Source: Sacculina carcini
Taxonomy: Eukaryota > Arthropoda > Thecostraca > Sacculinidae
Assembly: GCA_916048095.2 (NCBI GenBank)
Contig: OU696597.1
Span: 176,371 to 240,370, forward strand
Reading direction: 5' to 3'
DNA length: 64,000 nt
Part shown: piece after piece, positions 1 through 12,171 of the stretch
How positions within the stretch are numbered: position 1 is the first letter of the stretch
How the letters are laid out: every line of letters starts with the position of its first letter
Notes under the pieces: generated by a model
The model's input: the letters and a program-made list of their open reading frames with translations, nothing else
Told to the model about the DNA's origin: nothing
The model's database searches: none
Made by a program: the position numbers and the translations under genes

Positions 1-110
1 ACTACACTATACCACACTACACTACACTATACCACACTACACTACACTATACCACACTACACTACACTATACCACACTACACTATACCACACTACACTAC
101 ACTACACACA
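1..110. repeat. 20-bp tandem repeat at left edge
   Basis: Units built from ACTACACTATACCACACTAC run from the first base of the window to about 110 and then fade into CA-rich sequence. The array probably continues to the left of the window. Confidence 0.9.
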
Positions 111-2526
111 CAAACACAAACACGAGAGCACGTGCTGACATACTACTGATTTCAGCAGCCAATCACAGGCGGTCACGTGACCAGCACGCTCAAGAACGCC
201 AATTTACTCATTGTTGTTGACAACGAAAGCCAACGACAGTTATTCTATATAATAAATTAGTTTTGTAATAATATCACAAATATATTAACATTACAACAGT
301 AATTTTAATAAGTCTGCATTTAATTTGAGTTTGAATTCACAGGAAATTAGCTAAATGTAGACAAACAGCAAGTGCACCCGTAATGCAAGCACGCGCTTAA
401 TGCACTCTGACACTTCTTGAACACAAATTTAATCAGCTCAAATCGTGTCAGTGCAGAATTTCACAAGCCGAAACTCAAACACAAACAAACACACACAAGC
501 ACACACACACACACACACAAACACGCACAAGACGTTCAAACTTATATACACCAGCTGGCGTGTGAAATATCAGCTGTAACACAGCGAGGCGCTATATAAA
601 CAAACGCACGAGAAGCACTTAAATGAGATGCAGCACAAACACAAGAGCTCTCACGTGATATGCAACATGAATATTTCTCCTTATTCTCGGCATAAAGCGT
701 TGTGTGTGTTGCTATGTGTTGCTATGTGTTGTTATGTGTTGTTATGTGTTGCTATGTGTTGCTATGTGTTGCTATGTGTTGTTATGTATTGCTATGTGTT
801 GTTATGTGTTTGTACACACCGCCGCTAATTACCACAAGCTACATGCAGGAGTAAACAGAGTTAATTTAGAGGCATTTAATAACAGAACATTCACCGAGTA
901 TTTACATCATAACACACTCACACACACACACACACACACACACACCCACACACAAACACACGATAACCACATGTGTGCATCTGATTATACACACTATATA
1001 AGTCAAAAAACATTATAAATGTAAATAAGAGCTTAGAATATATGAGAATAATACAAATTATGTAATGAATAAAAATTTAATCAGTGTTAATCAGTGATTG
1101 TACAGTATCAGTGAACTTTTAATGAAATTATGTAATGAAAAATAAAAACGTTCGATTGTTATTGTTGATTTTGTCCAGAGGAGCGACCCGACAAAATTTT
1201 CGGCAGATGCAGAATTTATCCCTTCAACTCTTCTCTTCTCATTGCAAATCCACAGCATTTTCAACATTTTGTAAATTTTGTTTTTCCAGCTGAAATATTC
1301 GACACGAAAACGTGATCTGATTATAAATGACTGAAGGATGAGTGTAACTTCAGGACAAGGAGAAATTGTGTGCTGAAAAAAACGTGCATTTTCTCCTGAT
1401 GCACTTCTTGTGGCTTGTGATTTATGAATGAAACAGCCGCTTCATATTTGTTCATAAATTCCGCAAGCAAACACAAACACACAGCGGATATTAAGAGCGG
1501 CAACATACTTCATGGAAGAACAAGAAGATGAGGTCGTGTGACGTCATAACACACAGACATACAGACAGACATACTGACCGGACATCAATAGTCATCAATA
1601 CATGTTGCACAACATGCCCGCACGTGCCGTAATATTGCATTTTGTTGTTGCCCGAGGCAATGTGATATGTGCACGTGCACTATTGTGTCGACGGTGATCA
1701 AACAGTGATTTATGAGCGTCTGTGGCATGTGCCGCTTCTGTGTGTCAGTGTGTGTGTGTGTGTGTACATTATGCAGTAATGTGACAAGTTTCGCCATCAC
1801 CCAGCAGTATTCAACATTAATACACCACATACTTGCAGACAGCATACATACACACACACACACACAGGCGCGTGCATACTCGACCATACCTCCTGCTCAG
1901 TTATAACGCAACAACGGGTTTCAGGCATTTTAATAATGAGAAAGCTGGCAGACGATTTCACTGTGAAGCCAAAACGACTGACTGAAGATTTACGAAGCTG
2001 CAAAATACCATAGCAACTCAACCATCAAAACTCCAAGCCACTGTAGTTTTTTTATATATAATTGTGAAAAAAGAGAGATATGAATTTGATGAAATATGAT
2101 AATACATACCTGCGTGAATTAATATTAACATCTCACAGATATTTTTTTATTATAATTACATTTTATCGGAGCAGACTCACTACAATATTTATCACAATAG
2201 AAAATATTCAGCCCTCCAATACAGAGAATATGACACGATAACACAAGTTTATTGAGAAACACACACATACACACAGACATACAAGTGCGCGCAATCAACA
2301 GACGAATGGTCCATTGATAATTTGAACTTATTTGAAGAGCGGACACACACTGACACACACACACACACACACTGACACATCAATAACTGAAGCAAGTTTG
2401 ATACAGTCAGATAATTAAGACGCGGCATAATCACGTGACAAGCGACAACTGACACCACCGCGCATCAACAAACTGAACCACAAGAAAATAGGCCGAAATA
2501 CAACCACGAAATACACATAGTTAATA
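111..2526. other. non-coding, AT-rich with CA/GT microsatellites
   Basis: No gene is supported here. The segment holds short CA or GT tracts (about 481-530, 918-958, 1747-1766 and 2346-2372) and a 10-bp array at 702-812. Short open frames read as runs of Cys-Val or His-Thr and come from these tracts. Confidence 0.6.
702..812. repeat. 10-bp minisatellite, GCTATGTGTT type
   Basis: About eleven copies of GCTATGTGTT, GTTATGTGTT or close variants stand in a row. The unit is short enough that all frames read as Met-Cys-Cys-Tyr-Val type peptides, which are not real proteins. Confidence 0.9.
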
Positions 2527-2780
2527 GCAGTGGTTTTCAACCCAGAAACCATGGCCATATCTTCCTAACGAGTCCTAATGAAATGAAATAGCAAATTTCC
2601 AAATAATTATGGAAGTTTTGATAGAAAATAGATGTCTATTTTCTTCATGAAACTGATGAAATAATGGGTAAGAGGAGTGCAATTAAGCAGAATTACTCAA
2701 TCAACCACACACACACACACACACACACACATTTATGTCGAGAAAGGAAGCGAAGTGAAAATAAGGTTGAAAACCACTGC
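2527..2780. mobile_element. hAT-type miniature element (MITE)
   Basis: A perfect 16-bp terminal inverted repeat, GCAGTGGTTTTCAACC, opens at 2527, and its reverse complement closes at 2780. The CAGTGG start is typical of hAT transposons. Flanking 8-mers AGTTAATA and AGTAAAAA agree at 6 of 8 positions, which fits a decayed 8-bp target duplication. At 254 bp with no coding capacity it can only be non-autonomous. A CA tract (2704-2731) lies inside. Confidence 0.75.
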
Positions 2781-3437
2781 AGTAAAAAACTCCACAACAC
2801 ACACACACACACACATACACGTGGTACATAACGTGTCGTATGACGTCACAGATGATGACGTAATCAGTTGAGGTCACAATGGAGTGCAAGTTGACCAGGT
2901 CATGTCACGACCTGACCTGACCTATCTCACCACTGCCTGTATGTGTGTGTGTGAGAGTGTGTCGGGCTGGTTGGAGACACAGTTAGTAGTTTGTGTGATG
3001 ATGCTGATGGTCGGTTGCCATGACAACGACGACAACGCCGCCGCGACCGCACATCACCTCACTGGCAGACAGACAGACAGACACACTTGTCCCGGCTGTA
3101 ACACAAACACTGTCATTAGTACACCACAACACCCACACACTGACACACACACTATGTGTCCACGCATTCTCTCTCTCTCTCTAACTCTCTCTCGCTCTGT
3201 CTGAGGCGACCAGAAATCAGTTCAGTTGCAATGAAGCACGTGTTTTATTGTGCCGTGAAAGGCGTCCATTCTGCCGAACACAAATCTAAAATAAACAATT
3301 TATATAAACTAAACTTACACGATCATCAAGTGATAATTTTAATAATTTACACTTGACACACCACTCATAAACTGAGCCAGTAATTATAACATTACAACTT
3401 ACTAGCTGTACCAGCCATACATACATTAATGTACATC

Positions 3438-3560
3438 ATGATACATGGTTGCCATGACAACAATAAACAAACTGATATACATGATAATACATGGTTGCCA
3501 TGACAACAATAAACAAGCTGATATACATGACAATACATGGTTGCCATGACAACAATAAAA
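3438..3560. repeat. 46-bp repeat x3 carrying an X-box-like palindrome
   Basis: Three copies of a 46-bp unit each carry the exact 14-mer GTTGCCATGACAAC, starting at 3448, 3494 and 3540. A fourth copy of the same 14-mer stands alone at 3014-3027. The 14-mer fits the RFX X-box pattern (RYYNYY, 1-3 bases, RRNRAC). Function is not shown by sequence alone. Confidence 0.7.
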
Positions 3561-3823
3561 AAGCTCAAATATCCCAATGAACTTCTCCAATAAATAAATT
3601 ATTGTTTGAAAAATAAATTATCACTCACGATGAAAGACAATATTTGCTCACATTGAGAAATGAAAGTATAAAAAATGTATTTTAAGTTGGCCATATCGTG
3701 GTGTATATGATATTAATAGATGTATATAACAAGACATGAGCTAACTATTGTTGCGCAATAATTCACACCAATAAAAGTTGATAAGTGGCAATGAAATAGT
3801 TCGTCCATTTTTCACCAATATAA

Positions 3824-4585
3824 CTAATCATCTAATAGCTCACCAAGAACTTTATCAAATACCCGTTTAAAACAATTGAAAGACGTCATTTTCGTAGATG
3901 GAAAAATAGCGATGATCTCGTGATTGATTTTAGCCGAGTACCATGGAAACAAAACAAACACACGGATAAATTGTCGTGTAAAATTGGAAACATGTGTTGG
4001 TGTAGATAAACAATGGCTAGAATAGAGACAAAAAGAATAGAAACAGAAAGAGAGAGAGAGAATATAAATCCACACAAGAATGTCATCGACAAATGTCAAA
4101 CACACGGACACACACGGACACAATAGCAATCTGGTAAAAGCACAGGAGCAATGAAACAGAGAATGAAATGAGCAGAAACACAGGCTGGTAGAACTAGTGC
4201 AAAATGACAACAAGACCACGAATACGAGTGCAGATAGAGAAGGAGAGACGAGATAAATATTGACCAGTGCACGTGACATAAAAACAGCCTCCACCCCCCT
4301 CACAAAGCAAGCAGCAATAATAGCACAAAAATGCGAGAATAAAACAATATATGACTCGATGTAAGACAACATTCCTAATGTTATTACTATTCTCCCTGTC
4401 TGTCTTTGTGTGTGTTGATGATCAAAGTATATTGCAGGATATTGCAGTTTCATGCAATATATAATATTAAAACTCCATCTCTTCCAGCCTTGCTCATTTA
4501 TTTTACTAATAATATAACCAATATTAAAATTATACAATTGTATTATTAAAATAATATATTGATAATACAATAATATTAATAACAA
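3824..4585 (-). other. unrecognised 253-codon open frame, possibly chance
   Basis: This is a long open frame in non-repetitive AT-rich DNA. The predicted peptide is very hydrophobic, rich in Phe, Leu, Ser and Cys, with several segments that could span a membrane, and it ends KVLGELLDD. I recognise no family. The minus strand is pyrimidine-rich here, which lowers stop-codon frequency and makes such hydrophobic frames more likely by chance. No splice-site or promoter evidence favours a gene. It could be an unspliced piece of a fast-evolving membrane protein, but the chance explanation is at least as good. Confidence 0.15.
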
Positions 4586-4741
4586 ATAATACTGGCACGA
4601 TGAATACAGAGATAATATTATTATGAATTATGTTGGCATAAGGGCTGTTGGTAACGAGAAACACGAGACAACAGACTGTCACAATTATTTCACACAGAAA
4701 CAGCAGAATATCCGCTAGTTCATCAATTATTCACACACACA

Positions 4742-4774
<33 letters not shown>

Positions 4775-5524
4775 TATCAACTGGCAGCGGGAAATCACAA
4801 ATGACAATGGTAAAATCACTGAATGTGAATATATTACAAACTTGATTTAAATACACACTGACACACACACACACAAGCAAATAATACTTAACTGACACTG
4901 CATTCATAGCGGAAATTCTGAATAATTCAATGTTGATATTTTGACCATTAGAAAATAAAACCTTCATCTTGATAATCACTAACAAATAGAGTTAATTCAA
5001 TTTTATCATCCCATATTTTATGTTGAACCCCGATATATAAACGTAATAAAACCATATTAAGATTGAATATACAAAAATAAAACGCATACAAAAAATACAC
5101 TGAAAATCCCGTCAAATATATATAAACACCACAAAACATTACTATCCTAACGACAAAACACACACTGTATGTATGTTTGTGTGTGTGTGTATGTTTGTGT
5201 GTGTATGTGTATGTGTTTATGTGAGACACATTGTGGGTTGAACATTAGCAGCGTAGCAGGGGGTCATATTGACAACACTGCCCCCCTCTGTGCTACATAA
5301 CCGAATTACACCGCCACACACACACACACATACACACACACACACACAAGCAGAATATAACAACAACGACAAAAACAGTAGAGAAAATCGACAAACAAAA
5401 AAACGCGCAGAATAAGTACAAGAATGAACAAGATAAACTTGAAATACATGGACTTATCTAGCCAAATCAAATAATAATTTATCTGTGCACTTTGATGAAC
5501 TGTCTATGTAAAACACAATCATGT

Positions 5525-8188
5525 TTGTGTGTGTGTCATTGTGTGTCAGTGTGTGTTAGTGTGTATCAGTGTGTGTCAGTGTGTGTCAGTGTGTATCAGT
5601 GTGTGTCAGTGTGTATCAGTGTGTGTCAGTGTGTGTTAGTGTGTGTCAGTGTGTGTCAGTGTGTTAGTGTGTGTCAGTGTGTGTCAGTGTGTGTCAGTGT
5701 GTATCAGTGTGTGTCAGTGTGTGTCAGTGTGTGTTAGTGTGTGTCAGTGTGTATCAGTGTGTATCAGTGTGTATCAGTGTGTGTCAGTGTGTGTCAGTGT
5801 GTGTTAGTGTGTGTTAGTGTATGTCAGTGTGTGTCAGTGTGTGTCAGTGTGTATCAGTGTGTGTTAGTGTGTATCAGTGTGTGTCAGTGTGTGTTAGTGT
5901 GTATCAGTGTGTGTTAGTGTGTATCAGTGTGTGTCAGTGTGTGTTAGTGTGTGTTAGTGTGTGTCAGTGTGTGTTAGTGTGTGTTAGTGTGTGTCAGTGT
6001 GTGTCAGTGTGTGTTAGTGTGTATCAGCGTGTGTGTGTGTGTTAGTGTGTCAGTGTGTATCAGTGTGTGTGTTAGTGTGTGTGTGTGTGTGTTAGTGTGT
6101 CAGTGTATCAGTGTGTATCAGTATGTGTCAGTATGTGTCAGTGTGTGTGTGTGTGTGTGTGTATCAGTGTGTATCAGTGTGTGTGTATCAGTGTGTGTCA
6201 GTGTGTATCAGTGTGTGTCAGTGTGTGTATCAGTGTGTGTCAGTGTGTATCAGTGTGTGTCAGTGTGTATCAGTGTGTGTGTCAGTGTGTGTTAGTGTGT
6301 GTGTGTGTCAGTGTGTATCAGTGTGTATCAGTGTGTGTGTGTGTGTGTATCAGTGTGTGTCAGTGTGTATCAGTGTGTGTCAGTGTGTGTTCGTGTGTGT
6401 GTGTCAGTGTGTATCAGTGTGTGTCAGTGTGTGTGTGTATCAGTGTGTGTCAGTGTGTGTTAGTGTGTGTCAGTGTGTGTGTGTGTATCAGTGTGTGTGT
6501 GTGTCAGTGTGTGTCAGTGTGTATCAGTGTGTGTTAGTGTGTGTCAGTGTGTGTCAGTGTGTATCAGTGTGTGTATCAGTGTGTATCAGTGTGTGTGTGT
6601 GTTAGTGTGTGTTAGTGTGTGTCAGTGTGTATCAGTGTGTGTTAGTATGTGTGTGTCAGTGTGTGTATCAGTGTGTGTGTTAGTGTGTGTCAGTGTGTGT
6701 TAGTGTGTATCAGTGTGTGTTAGTGTGTGTCAGTGTATCAGTGTGTGTGAGTGTTAGTGTGTGTGTGTATCAGTGTGTGTTAGTGTGTATCAGTGTGTGT
6801 CAGTGTGTGTCAGTGAGTGTCAGTGTGTATCAGTGTGTGTCAGTGTGTATCAGTGTGTGTTAGTGTGTATCAGTGTGTGTTAGTGTGTGTCAGTGTGTTA
6901 GTGTGTGTCAGTGTGTTAGTGTGTGTCAGTGTGTGTCAGTGTGTTAGTGTGTGTCAGTGTGTGTTAGTGTGTTAGTGTGTGTCAGTGTGTGTCAGTGTGT
7001 GTCAGTGTGTATCAGTGTGTGTGTCAGTGTGTATCAGTGTGTGTTAGTGTGTGTTAGTGTGTATCAGTGTGTATCAGTGTGTTGGTGTGTATCAGTGTGT
7101 GTCAGTGTGTGAGTGTGTGTTAGTGTGTGTTAGTGTGTATCAGTGTGTATCAGTGTGTATCAGTGTGTGTATCAGTGTGTATCAGTGTGTGTCAGTGTGT
7201 GTTAGTGTGTGTCAGTGTGTATCAGTGTGTTGGTGTGTATCAGTGTGTGTGTGTGTGTGTGAGTGTGTGTTAGTGTGTGTGAGTGTGTGTTAGTGTGTGT
7301 GAGTGTGTGTGAGTGTGTGTTAGTGTGTGTCAGTGTGTATCAGTGTGTGTTAGTGTGTGTTAGTGTGTATCAGTGTGTGTGTCAGTGTGTGTGTCAGTGT
7401 GTTAGTGTGTGTTAGTGTGTTAGTGTGTGTCAGTGTGTGTCAGTGTGTGTCAGTGTGTGTTAGTGTGTATCAGTGTGTGTGTCAGTGTGTATCAGTGTGT
7501 GTTAGTGTGTGTTAGTGTGTATCAGTGTGTATCAGTGTGTTGGTGTGTATCAGTGTGTGTCAGTGTGTGAGTGTGTGTGAGTGTGTGTTAGTGTGTGTTA
7601 GTGTGTATCAGTGTGTATCAGTGTGTATCAGTGTGTGTATCAGTGTGTATCAGTGTGTGTCAGTGTGTGTTAGTGTGTGTCAGTGTGTATCAGTGTGTTG
7701 GTGTGTATCAGTGTGTGTGTGTGTGTGTGAGTGTGTGTTAGTGTGTGTGAGTGTGTGTTAGTGTGTGTGAGTGTGTGTGAGTGTGTGTTAGTGTGTGTCA
7801 GTGTGTATCAGTGTGTGTTAGTGTGTGTTAGTGTGTATCAGTGTGTGTGTCAGTGTGTGTGTCAGTGTGTTAGTGTGTGTTAGTGTGTTAGTGTGTGTCA
7901 GTGTGTGTCAGTGTGTGTCAGTGTGTGTTAGTGTGTATCAGTGTGTGTTAGTGTGTGTGTCAGTGTGTATCAGTGTGTATCAGTGTGTGTGTTAGTATGT
8001 ATCAGTGTGTGTGTCAGTGTGTGTCAGTGTGTGTCAGTGTGTATCAGTGTATGTGTCAGTGTGTTAGTGTGTATCAGTGTGTGTCAGTGTGTGTCAGTGT
8101 GTATCAGTGTGTGTTAGTGTGTGTTAGTGTGTATCAGTGTGTGTTAGTGTGTGTTAGTGTGTGTTAGTGTGTGTTAGTGTGTGTGAGG
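5525..8188. repeat. 2.66-kb GT-rich minisatellite (10-bp family)
   Basis: A continuous array of GTGTGTCAGT, GTGTATCAGT and GTGTGTTAGT units, with occasional 8- and 12-bp variants, lies downstream of PUF60. Long open frames of Cys-Val-Ser repeats occur in all forward frames and are products of the repeat. A block of roughly 460 bp near 7015-7475 is repeated almost exactly at 7475-7940. Confidence 0.95.
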
Positions 8189-8194
8189 ACCCAC

Positions 8195-8273
8195 CTGATG
8201 TTGAGTGGACGGTGGTGATGTGAGATGATAAGCACGTGCTGGAATCAGCACCAGAGTAGCAGACACAGCACCA
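8195..8273 (-). other. possible orphan coding exon
   Basis: A 79-bp higher-complexity island sits between two simple-sequence tracts. On the minus strand it is bounded by an acceptor-like GTGTTAG (at 8274) and a strong donor-like CAG|GTGGGT (at 8195), and one frame is open throughout, reading through LIPARAYHLTSPPSTQHQ. No family is recognised and no partner exon was found. It could equally be part of the PUF60 3' untranslated region. Confidence 0.2.
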
Positions 8274-8791
8274 CTAACACTTGCACACACACACACACAC
8301 ACTGACACACACACACACTGACACACACTGACACACAATATAAGAAAGCCGAAAACACGAGGAGCTCAATGATAAAACGCACGAGAAATTATCATTGAAA
8401 TATTCACACACACACACACTGATACGAGGAATGCAGAATTAGCGCTCAAACACAATATGAATCCAACGAGACAATATCAGATGCATTATCAGTCAAATAC
8501 ACACACACACACATACACATACATACACACAAACTTGCACACACAAGAAAATGACACGGCTGAAACTCAACAGCAAAATTGAACTGAAGTAAAAAACACA
8601 ATCAAACACACATACACACACAATCAAACACATACACACACACACAATCACACACATACACATACAATCACACAAACACACACATACAATCACACAACCA
8701 CACACATACAATCACACAATCAAACACATACAATCATACACACACAGGAGCAGTAGTAAGACAGAGGTGTGACGTGATGAGAGGCGCGAGG
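8274..8791. other. PUF60 3' flank with CA-rich microsatellites
   Basis: AT-rich DNA with ACACACATACA-type tracts (8286-8340 and 8500-8750). It must hold at least part of the PUF60 3' untranslated region. I see no clear AATAAA close to the stop codon on the minus strand. Confidence 0.5.
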
Positions 8792-10561
8792 TCACGCTGA
8801 CAACTCGTTGTTCTCATACAGTTTCCAGTTATACAACTGCGCCTGAACTTGTCTTCCACCGAAGAAGCGACCGTGTAGAGCTGCGCGAGCTTGCTCAGTC
8901 TCGTGCGCCTGCTCGAACTCGACAAACACCTTCACTACGATATCAGCACCAGCATGTTCCCCCTGAGCCTCCTGATAGATGAGAACTCGTCGCACGCTGC
9001 CGTAACGCTCGCATTCCTCACTAATCTCGTGCTGCAGCGACTCATCCACGTCCTCCACTCCCACCATATTACGCAGTAACAGCACCCGACTCTCTCTCTC
9101 TCCACCTGACTCATTGTTACTGCTGGTTACTGCTCCGTTACTGGCAGTGGGTGCTTGTGAAGCAGTAACAGTAACAGCAGGAGGAGGAGGAACAGACACA
9201 GCAGGAACAGGAGGAGTCACGTGCAAGCTCACTGCTGCTGGGGTAACAGGGGCGACGGGCTGCCCCAACACCGGAATTACCACACCAGGAGGCGGGATGG
9301 CCAGGGGTGCGCCGAGTTGAGTGACATTGATGACAGAGGGAGGTGGTGGGGGAGCTAGTTGTACAGCAGGAGGAAGAGGAAGAAGTCCTGATGACGCACG
9401 ACCCAGTACAGCAGCTGCCGTGCCAGAGGTTCGCTGCAGTCTCGCGCTAGCCGTCGCCACCGCCAATGAAGCGGCGGCAGGCATGGGATCAGAACGTCCT
9501 GTGGTCGGAGGCAACGCTCCGTTCAGAATCTCGAGCGCACGAGCCGGAGAACAGCAGCGACCGACGCGCAGGAACTGGCCTCCCAGATCAAACAGGTTCA
9601 TTGAGGCGACAGCTTCAACGGTAGCCTGAGTGGTGGCATACTCGATGTAGCAGTATCCATTATGTCGCCCCGTTATTGTACTCATCGGCATGTGACAGTG
9701 AACAATCGAGCCGAATGCCTCGAAAACGCTGCGAACATCGGGCAGTGTGAGGTCGTGATGAATTGACGCCACGTAGATCCGGTTATAACCCTTGGCCTCC
9801 TCCCGAATCTGCTCGATGATGATCTGTGCTTGTGGCATGTTACTGGGTCTTCCCACCTTGATGTTGCGTCCTCCCAACACCACGTTGTTCATCTGATCCT
9901 CGGCTAACTGAGCCGCCTCAGGCGTGTCATACTCGATGAAAGCGAACCCCTTGTGCTTCATGGCGATATTGTCCCACGACATGTCAATTGACTTGATCAC
10001 TCCGAACGGCACGAACGCTTGACGAACCGAGTTCTCTCGCAACTCGAAACTGATCGAGCCCACATAGACTCGGCACATGAGCACGAGCGCCTGATGTTGC
10101 TGCAGTCCTAGTGCTTGTTGCTGCTGTTGTGCGATGGTCTGTCTCATGAGCACCATGCTGATGGAACGCTCCATGGCGAAACGTTTGGCCTTATTGACGG
10201 TGTTGTGCTGTTCTCGACGCAGTGTAGGCAAATCGAAGCCCATCAGTTTGGTGCGAATACCGCGGTCCCGCTTGTGCCCCTCGCCCAGCAGCAGCGTGCC
10301 CAACTGCTCGAGAGATTCAGTCACCAGGAAGTACTCGGCAGGAAGAGGAACAGCAGGAGGAGGCGACGAGTCCTCATCTTGTTGACGTGGAGATCCGTTG
10401 GTGGCTGATACTGGTGGCGAGCAGTCGGACTGATGCACGAGGCCGTTCATCTTGTGAGTATAAGTATTGTCCTCCTCCATCGCGATTGTCTGTTTTCCCC
10501 CGTCCACAGACAGATGTTCAACAAGAGGCGCGGTCATGCCTTCACCATTATCCAGTGCCAT
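8792..10561 (-). CDS. PUF60: poly(U)-binding splicing factor PUF60 (half pint)
   Basis: Nuclear RNA-binding protein that helps U2AF recognise 3' splice sites. The product is 589 residues from the chosen start; vertebrate PUF60 is about 560. An N-terminal helix (KAKRFAMERS, MRQTIAQQQQQ) precedes RRM1 (about 163-241; RNP motifs VYVGSI and KGFAFIEY) and RRM2 (about 260-337; IYVASI and NGYCYIEY). A low-complexity Ala/Pro/Val linker leads to a C-terminal U2AF-homology domain (about 492-589; LLLRNMV, GRFFGG), ending NNELSA like the family's SDLSA. The frame stays open upstream to an ATG at 10642, but those 27 residues do not resemble PUF60, so the internal Met (MALDNGEG) is preferred. The gene has no introns, unusual for this family; a retrocopy or lineage-wide intron loss are both possible. 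Confidence 0.93.
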   Translation of the reverse strand: MALDNGEGMTAPLVEHLSVDGGKQTIAMEEDNTYTHKMNGLVHQSDCSPPVSATNGSPRQQDEDSSPPPAVPLPAEYFLVTESLEQLGTLLLGEGHKRDRGIRTKLMGFDLPTLRREQHNTVNKAKRFAMERSISMVLMRQTIAQQQQQALGLQQHQALVLMCRVYVGSISFELRENSVRQAFVPFGVIKSIDMSWDNIAMKHKGFAFIEYDTPEAAQLAEDQMNNVVLGGRNIKVGRPSNMPQAQIIIEQIREEAKGYNRIYVASIHHDLTLPDVRSVFEAFGSIVHCHMPMSTITGRHNGYCYIEYATTQATVEAVASMNLFDLGGQFLRVGRCCSPARALEILNGALPPTTGRSDPMPAAASLAVATASARLQRTSGTAAAVLGRASSGLLPLPPAVQLAPPPPPSVINVTQLGAPLAIPPPGVVIPVLGQPVAPVTPAAVSLHVTPPVPAVSVPPPPAVTVTASQAPTASNGAVTSSNNESGGERESRVLLLRNMVGVEDVDESLQHEISEECERYGSVRRVLIYQEAQGEHAGADIVVKVFVEFEQAHETEQARAALHGRFFGGRQVQAQLYNWKLYENNELSA

Positions 10562-10642
10562 GTGGGCGATAGCGCAGTAGACTTCACAGCTGACAGCAAC
10601 ACGAGGACAAAGACTGGCTGGATATGAGACCGCCAAGAACAC

Positions 10643-12171
10643 GCGAGATTACTCTCAAATAGCACAATCAACCAAACCGGACAGAAAGACAGGCCGTTCA
10701 CTTTGGCGATCAACAATTGTTATATGAGCATACACTGGCTGAAATAACACACACACACACACAATAATTAAAACTGCTCGATCATTTAGTACTGCATCGG
10801 TTCCGATGTCTGACGGAAATTTACATTATAGACCAATTTCCGCTTTCTCCAATTGGTTTTTCACGAAGACAAAACTTTTAACTTGATTCTAGAATTTCAT
10901 CGGGCACTAACTTTGTACAAACTGTATATATAATACAACTTGAGCTAACAAATGGAAACAATCAACATCTGAGCTACATGAAAACACCACGAGCATTCAT
11001 TTCACCGATATAAGCCGTACATAAGCCCTTCAATATTTCTATTTTCATACCAAGCACCTAAATCGGATTCTTCACACTCCTAAACTCACCTGATAATAAA
11101 TTACCCACTTGTTTACAGAGGGGTGAGATCACAGTACGAAGTGCAATATAATTTTTCTAAATAAAGTAGCTGCAATACGCATATCTTACCAAAATCACAT
11201 GGGGAACCATACACAACTACACTGCACAGCATCAACAACACACCAATCTACAAAATTATGCAAAACACAAATACATATCATGCAAAAGATGCTCTAACGA
11301 AACATATGAAACAGAAAATTAAGAATAAAGACAGGAAATAGGTAAACCACAAAACGAAAAGCATACACAAAATGCGAGCAAATACAACACGCACGCAGCC
11401 AAATCAAGTTAGTTAGCTAACGAGAGTACTTTCTTTGCTACGGCACTTTAGTCCAATTAATATGAAATTATGCCAATTTATTATTGAAGTCATTAATAAA
11501 TAAACTGCTCAAATTATTTCCAACGAGTCATTTTCCGTGTGAAACATTTGAATTTATATTTTTTGTCGATACATAATAGTACAAATTTACAACTGAATGT
11601 TCAGCATTAATTTTCCTGTTTCATATTTCACATAGATATATTTAATGTCCATATATAGTTTTAACTGGTAAGCCCTGAGTGGATGTAATAAGTTATAAAA
11701 AATCATAGTACACATTTGATCACATAATGTCATGAATATACCAAGAATTACTGATATAGATGGGCGTAATAGAAGCGCCACCTAGAAATGAAAACTATAT
11801 ACCTAGATATGAAACTATCTGCAGACGTTAAAATCAAGCAAAAACGTGTTGCCATAGAAGCGTAACACTTGGATTCCATGTTTCCCTGGTCGTATTTGTT
11901 TGCACAAACTGTTCAACACGCATACTGAGACAAATACATGATATGATATATTGAATGATCTTGGTTCACTCGGGAATAATGCTCCTACAAATGTTCATAT
12001 ATATGATCCCAAAAATAAGTTCAAAATTATACAATTTAAACCACTAAAATATACAAGTATCAAGGCAAATTGAAACACACAGAAAACATATTAATAAAGC
12101 ATTCCCCATGTTGAAATACAATTATAACATACAGTAGTACCAGTGATATTATAACTCGATATCATTTACAT
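10643..12171. other. non-coding, upstream of PUF60
   Basis: AT-rich intergenic DNA between PUF60 and the element at the end of N6AMT1. It includes the PUF60 promoter and probably 5' untranslated sequence, a short CA tract near 10749 and a CTCF-like site. No gene is seen. Confidence 0.5.
11774..11784 (-). promoter_or_regulatory. CTCF-like core site
   Basis: On the minus strand this reads TAGGTGGCGCT, which matches the AGGTGGCGC core of the insect CTCF motif. A second, better match lies at 22945-22961 on the plus strand. Binding is inferred from the motif only. Confidence 0.4.

Larger units (their letters stand above)
2781..5524. other. non-coding segment with short repeats
   Basis: No gene is recognised. 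It contains a CT-rich tract at 3170-3200, a 46-bp triplet repeat (3438-3560), CA tracts at 4733-4772 and 5314-5348, and a GT tract at 5170-5220. A 253-codon open frame on the minus strand (3824-4585) is listed separately. Confidence 0.5.

Noticed and set aside
5230..5315. Higher-complexity stretch open on the minus strand (VIRLCSTEGGSVVNMTP)
   Set aside because: It is too short, with no clear splice sites, and its flanks are CA/GT tracts; I could not tie it to a gene.
5492..8167. Cys-Val-Ser-rich small proteins
   Set aside because: All are translations of the GT-rich minisatellite; many overlap in several frames.
10534..10642. Upstream extension of PUF60 to the ATG at 10642
   Set aside because: The 27 added residues do not resemble the family, and the sequence contains acceptor-like TGTCAG and ATATCCAG, which fits an untranslated region better; it is not excluded.
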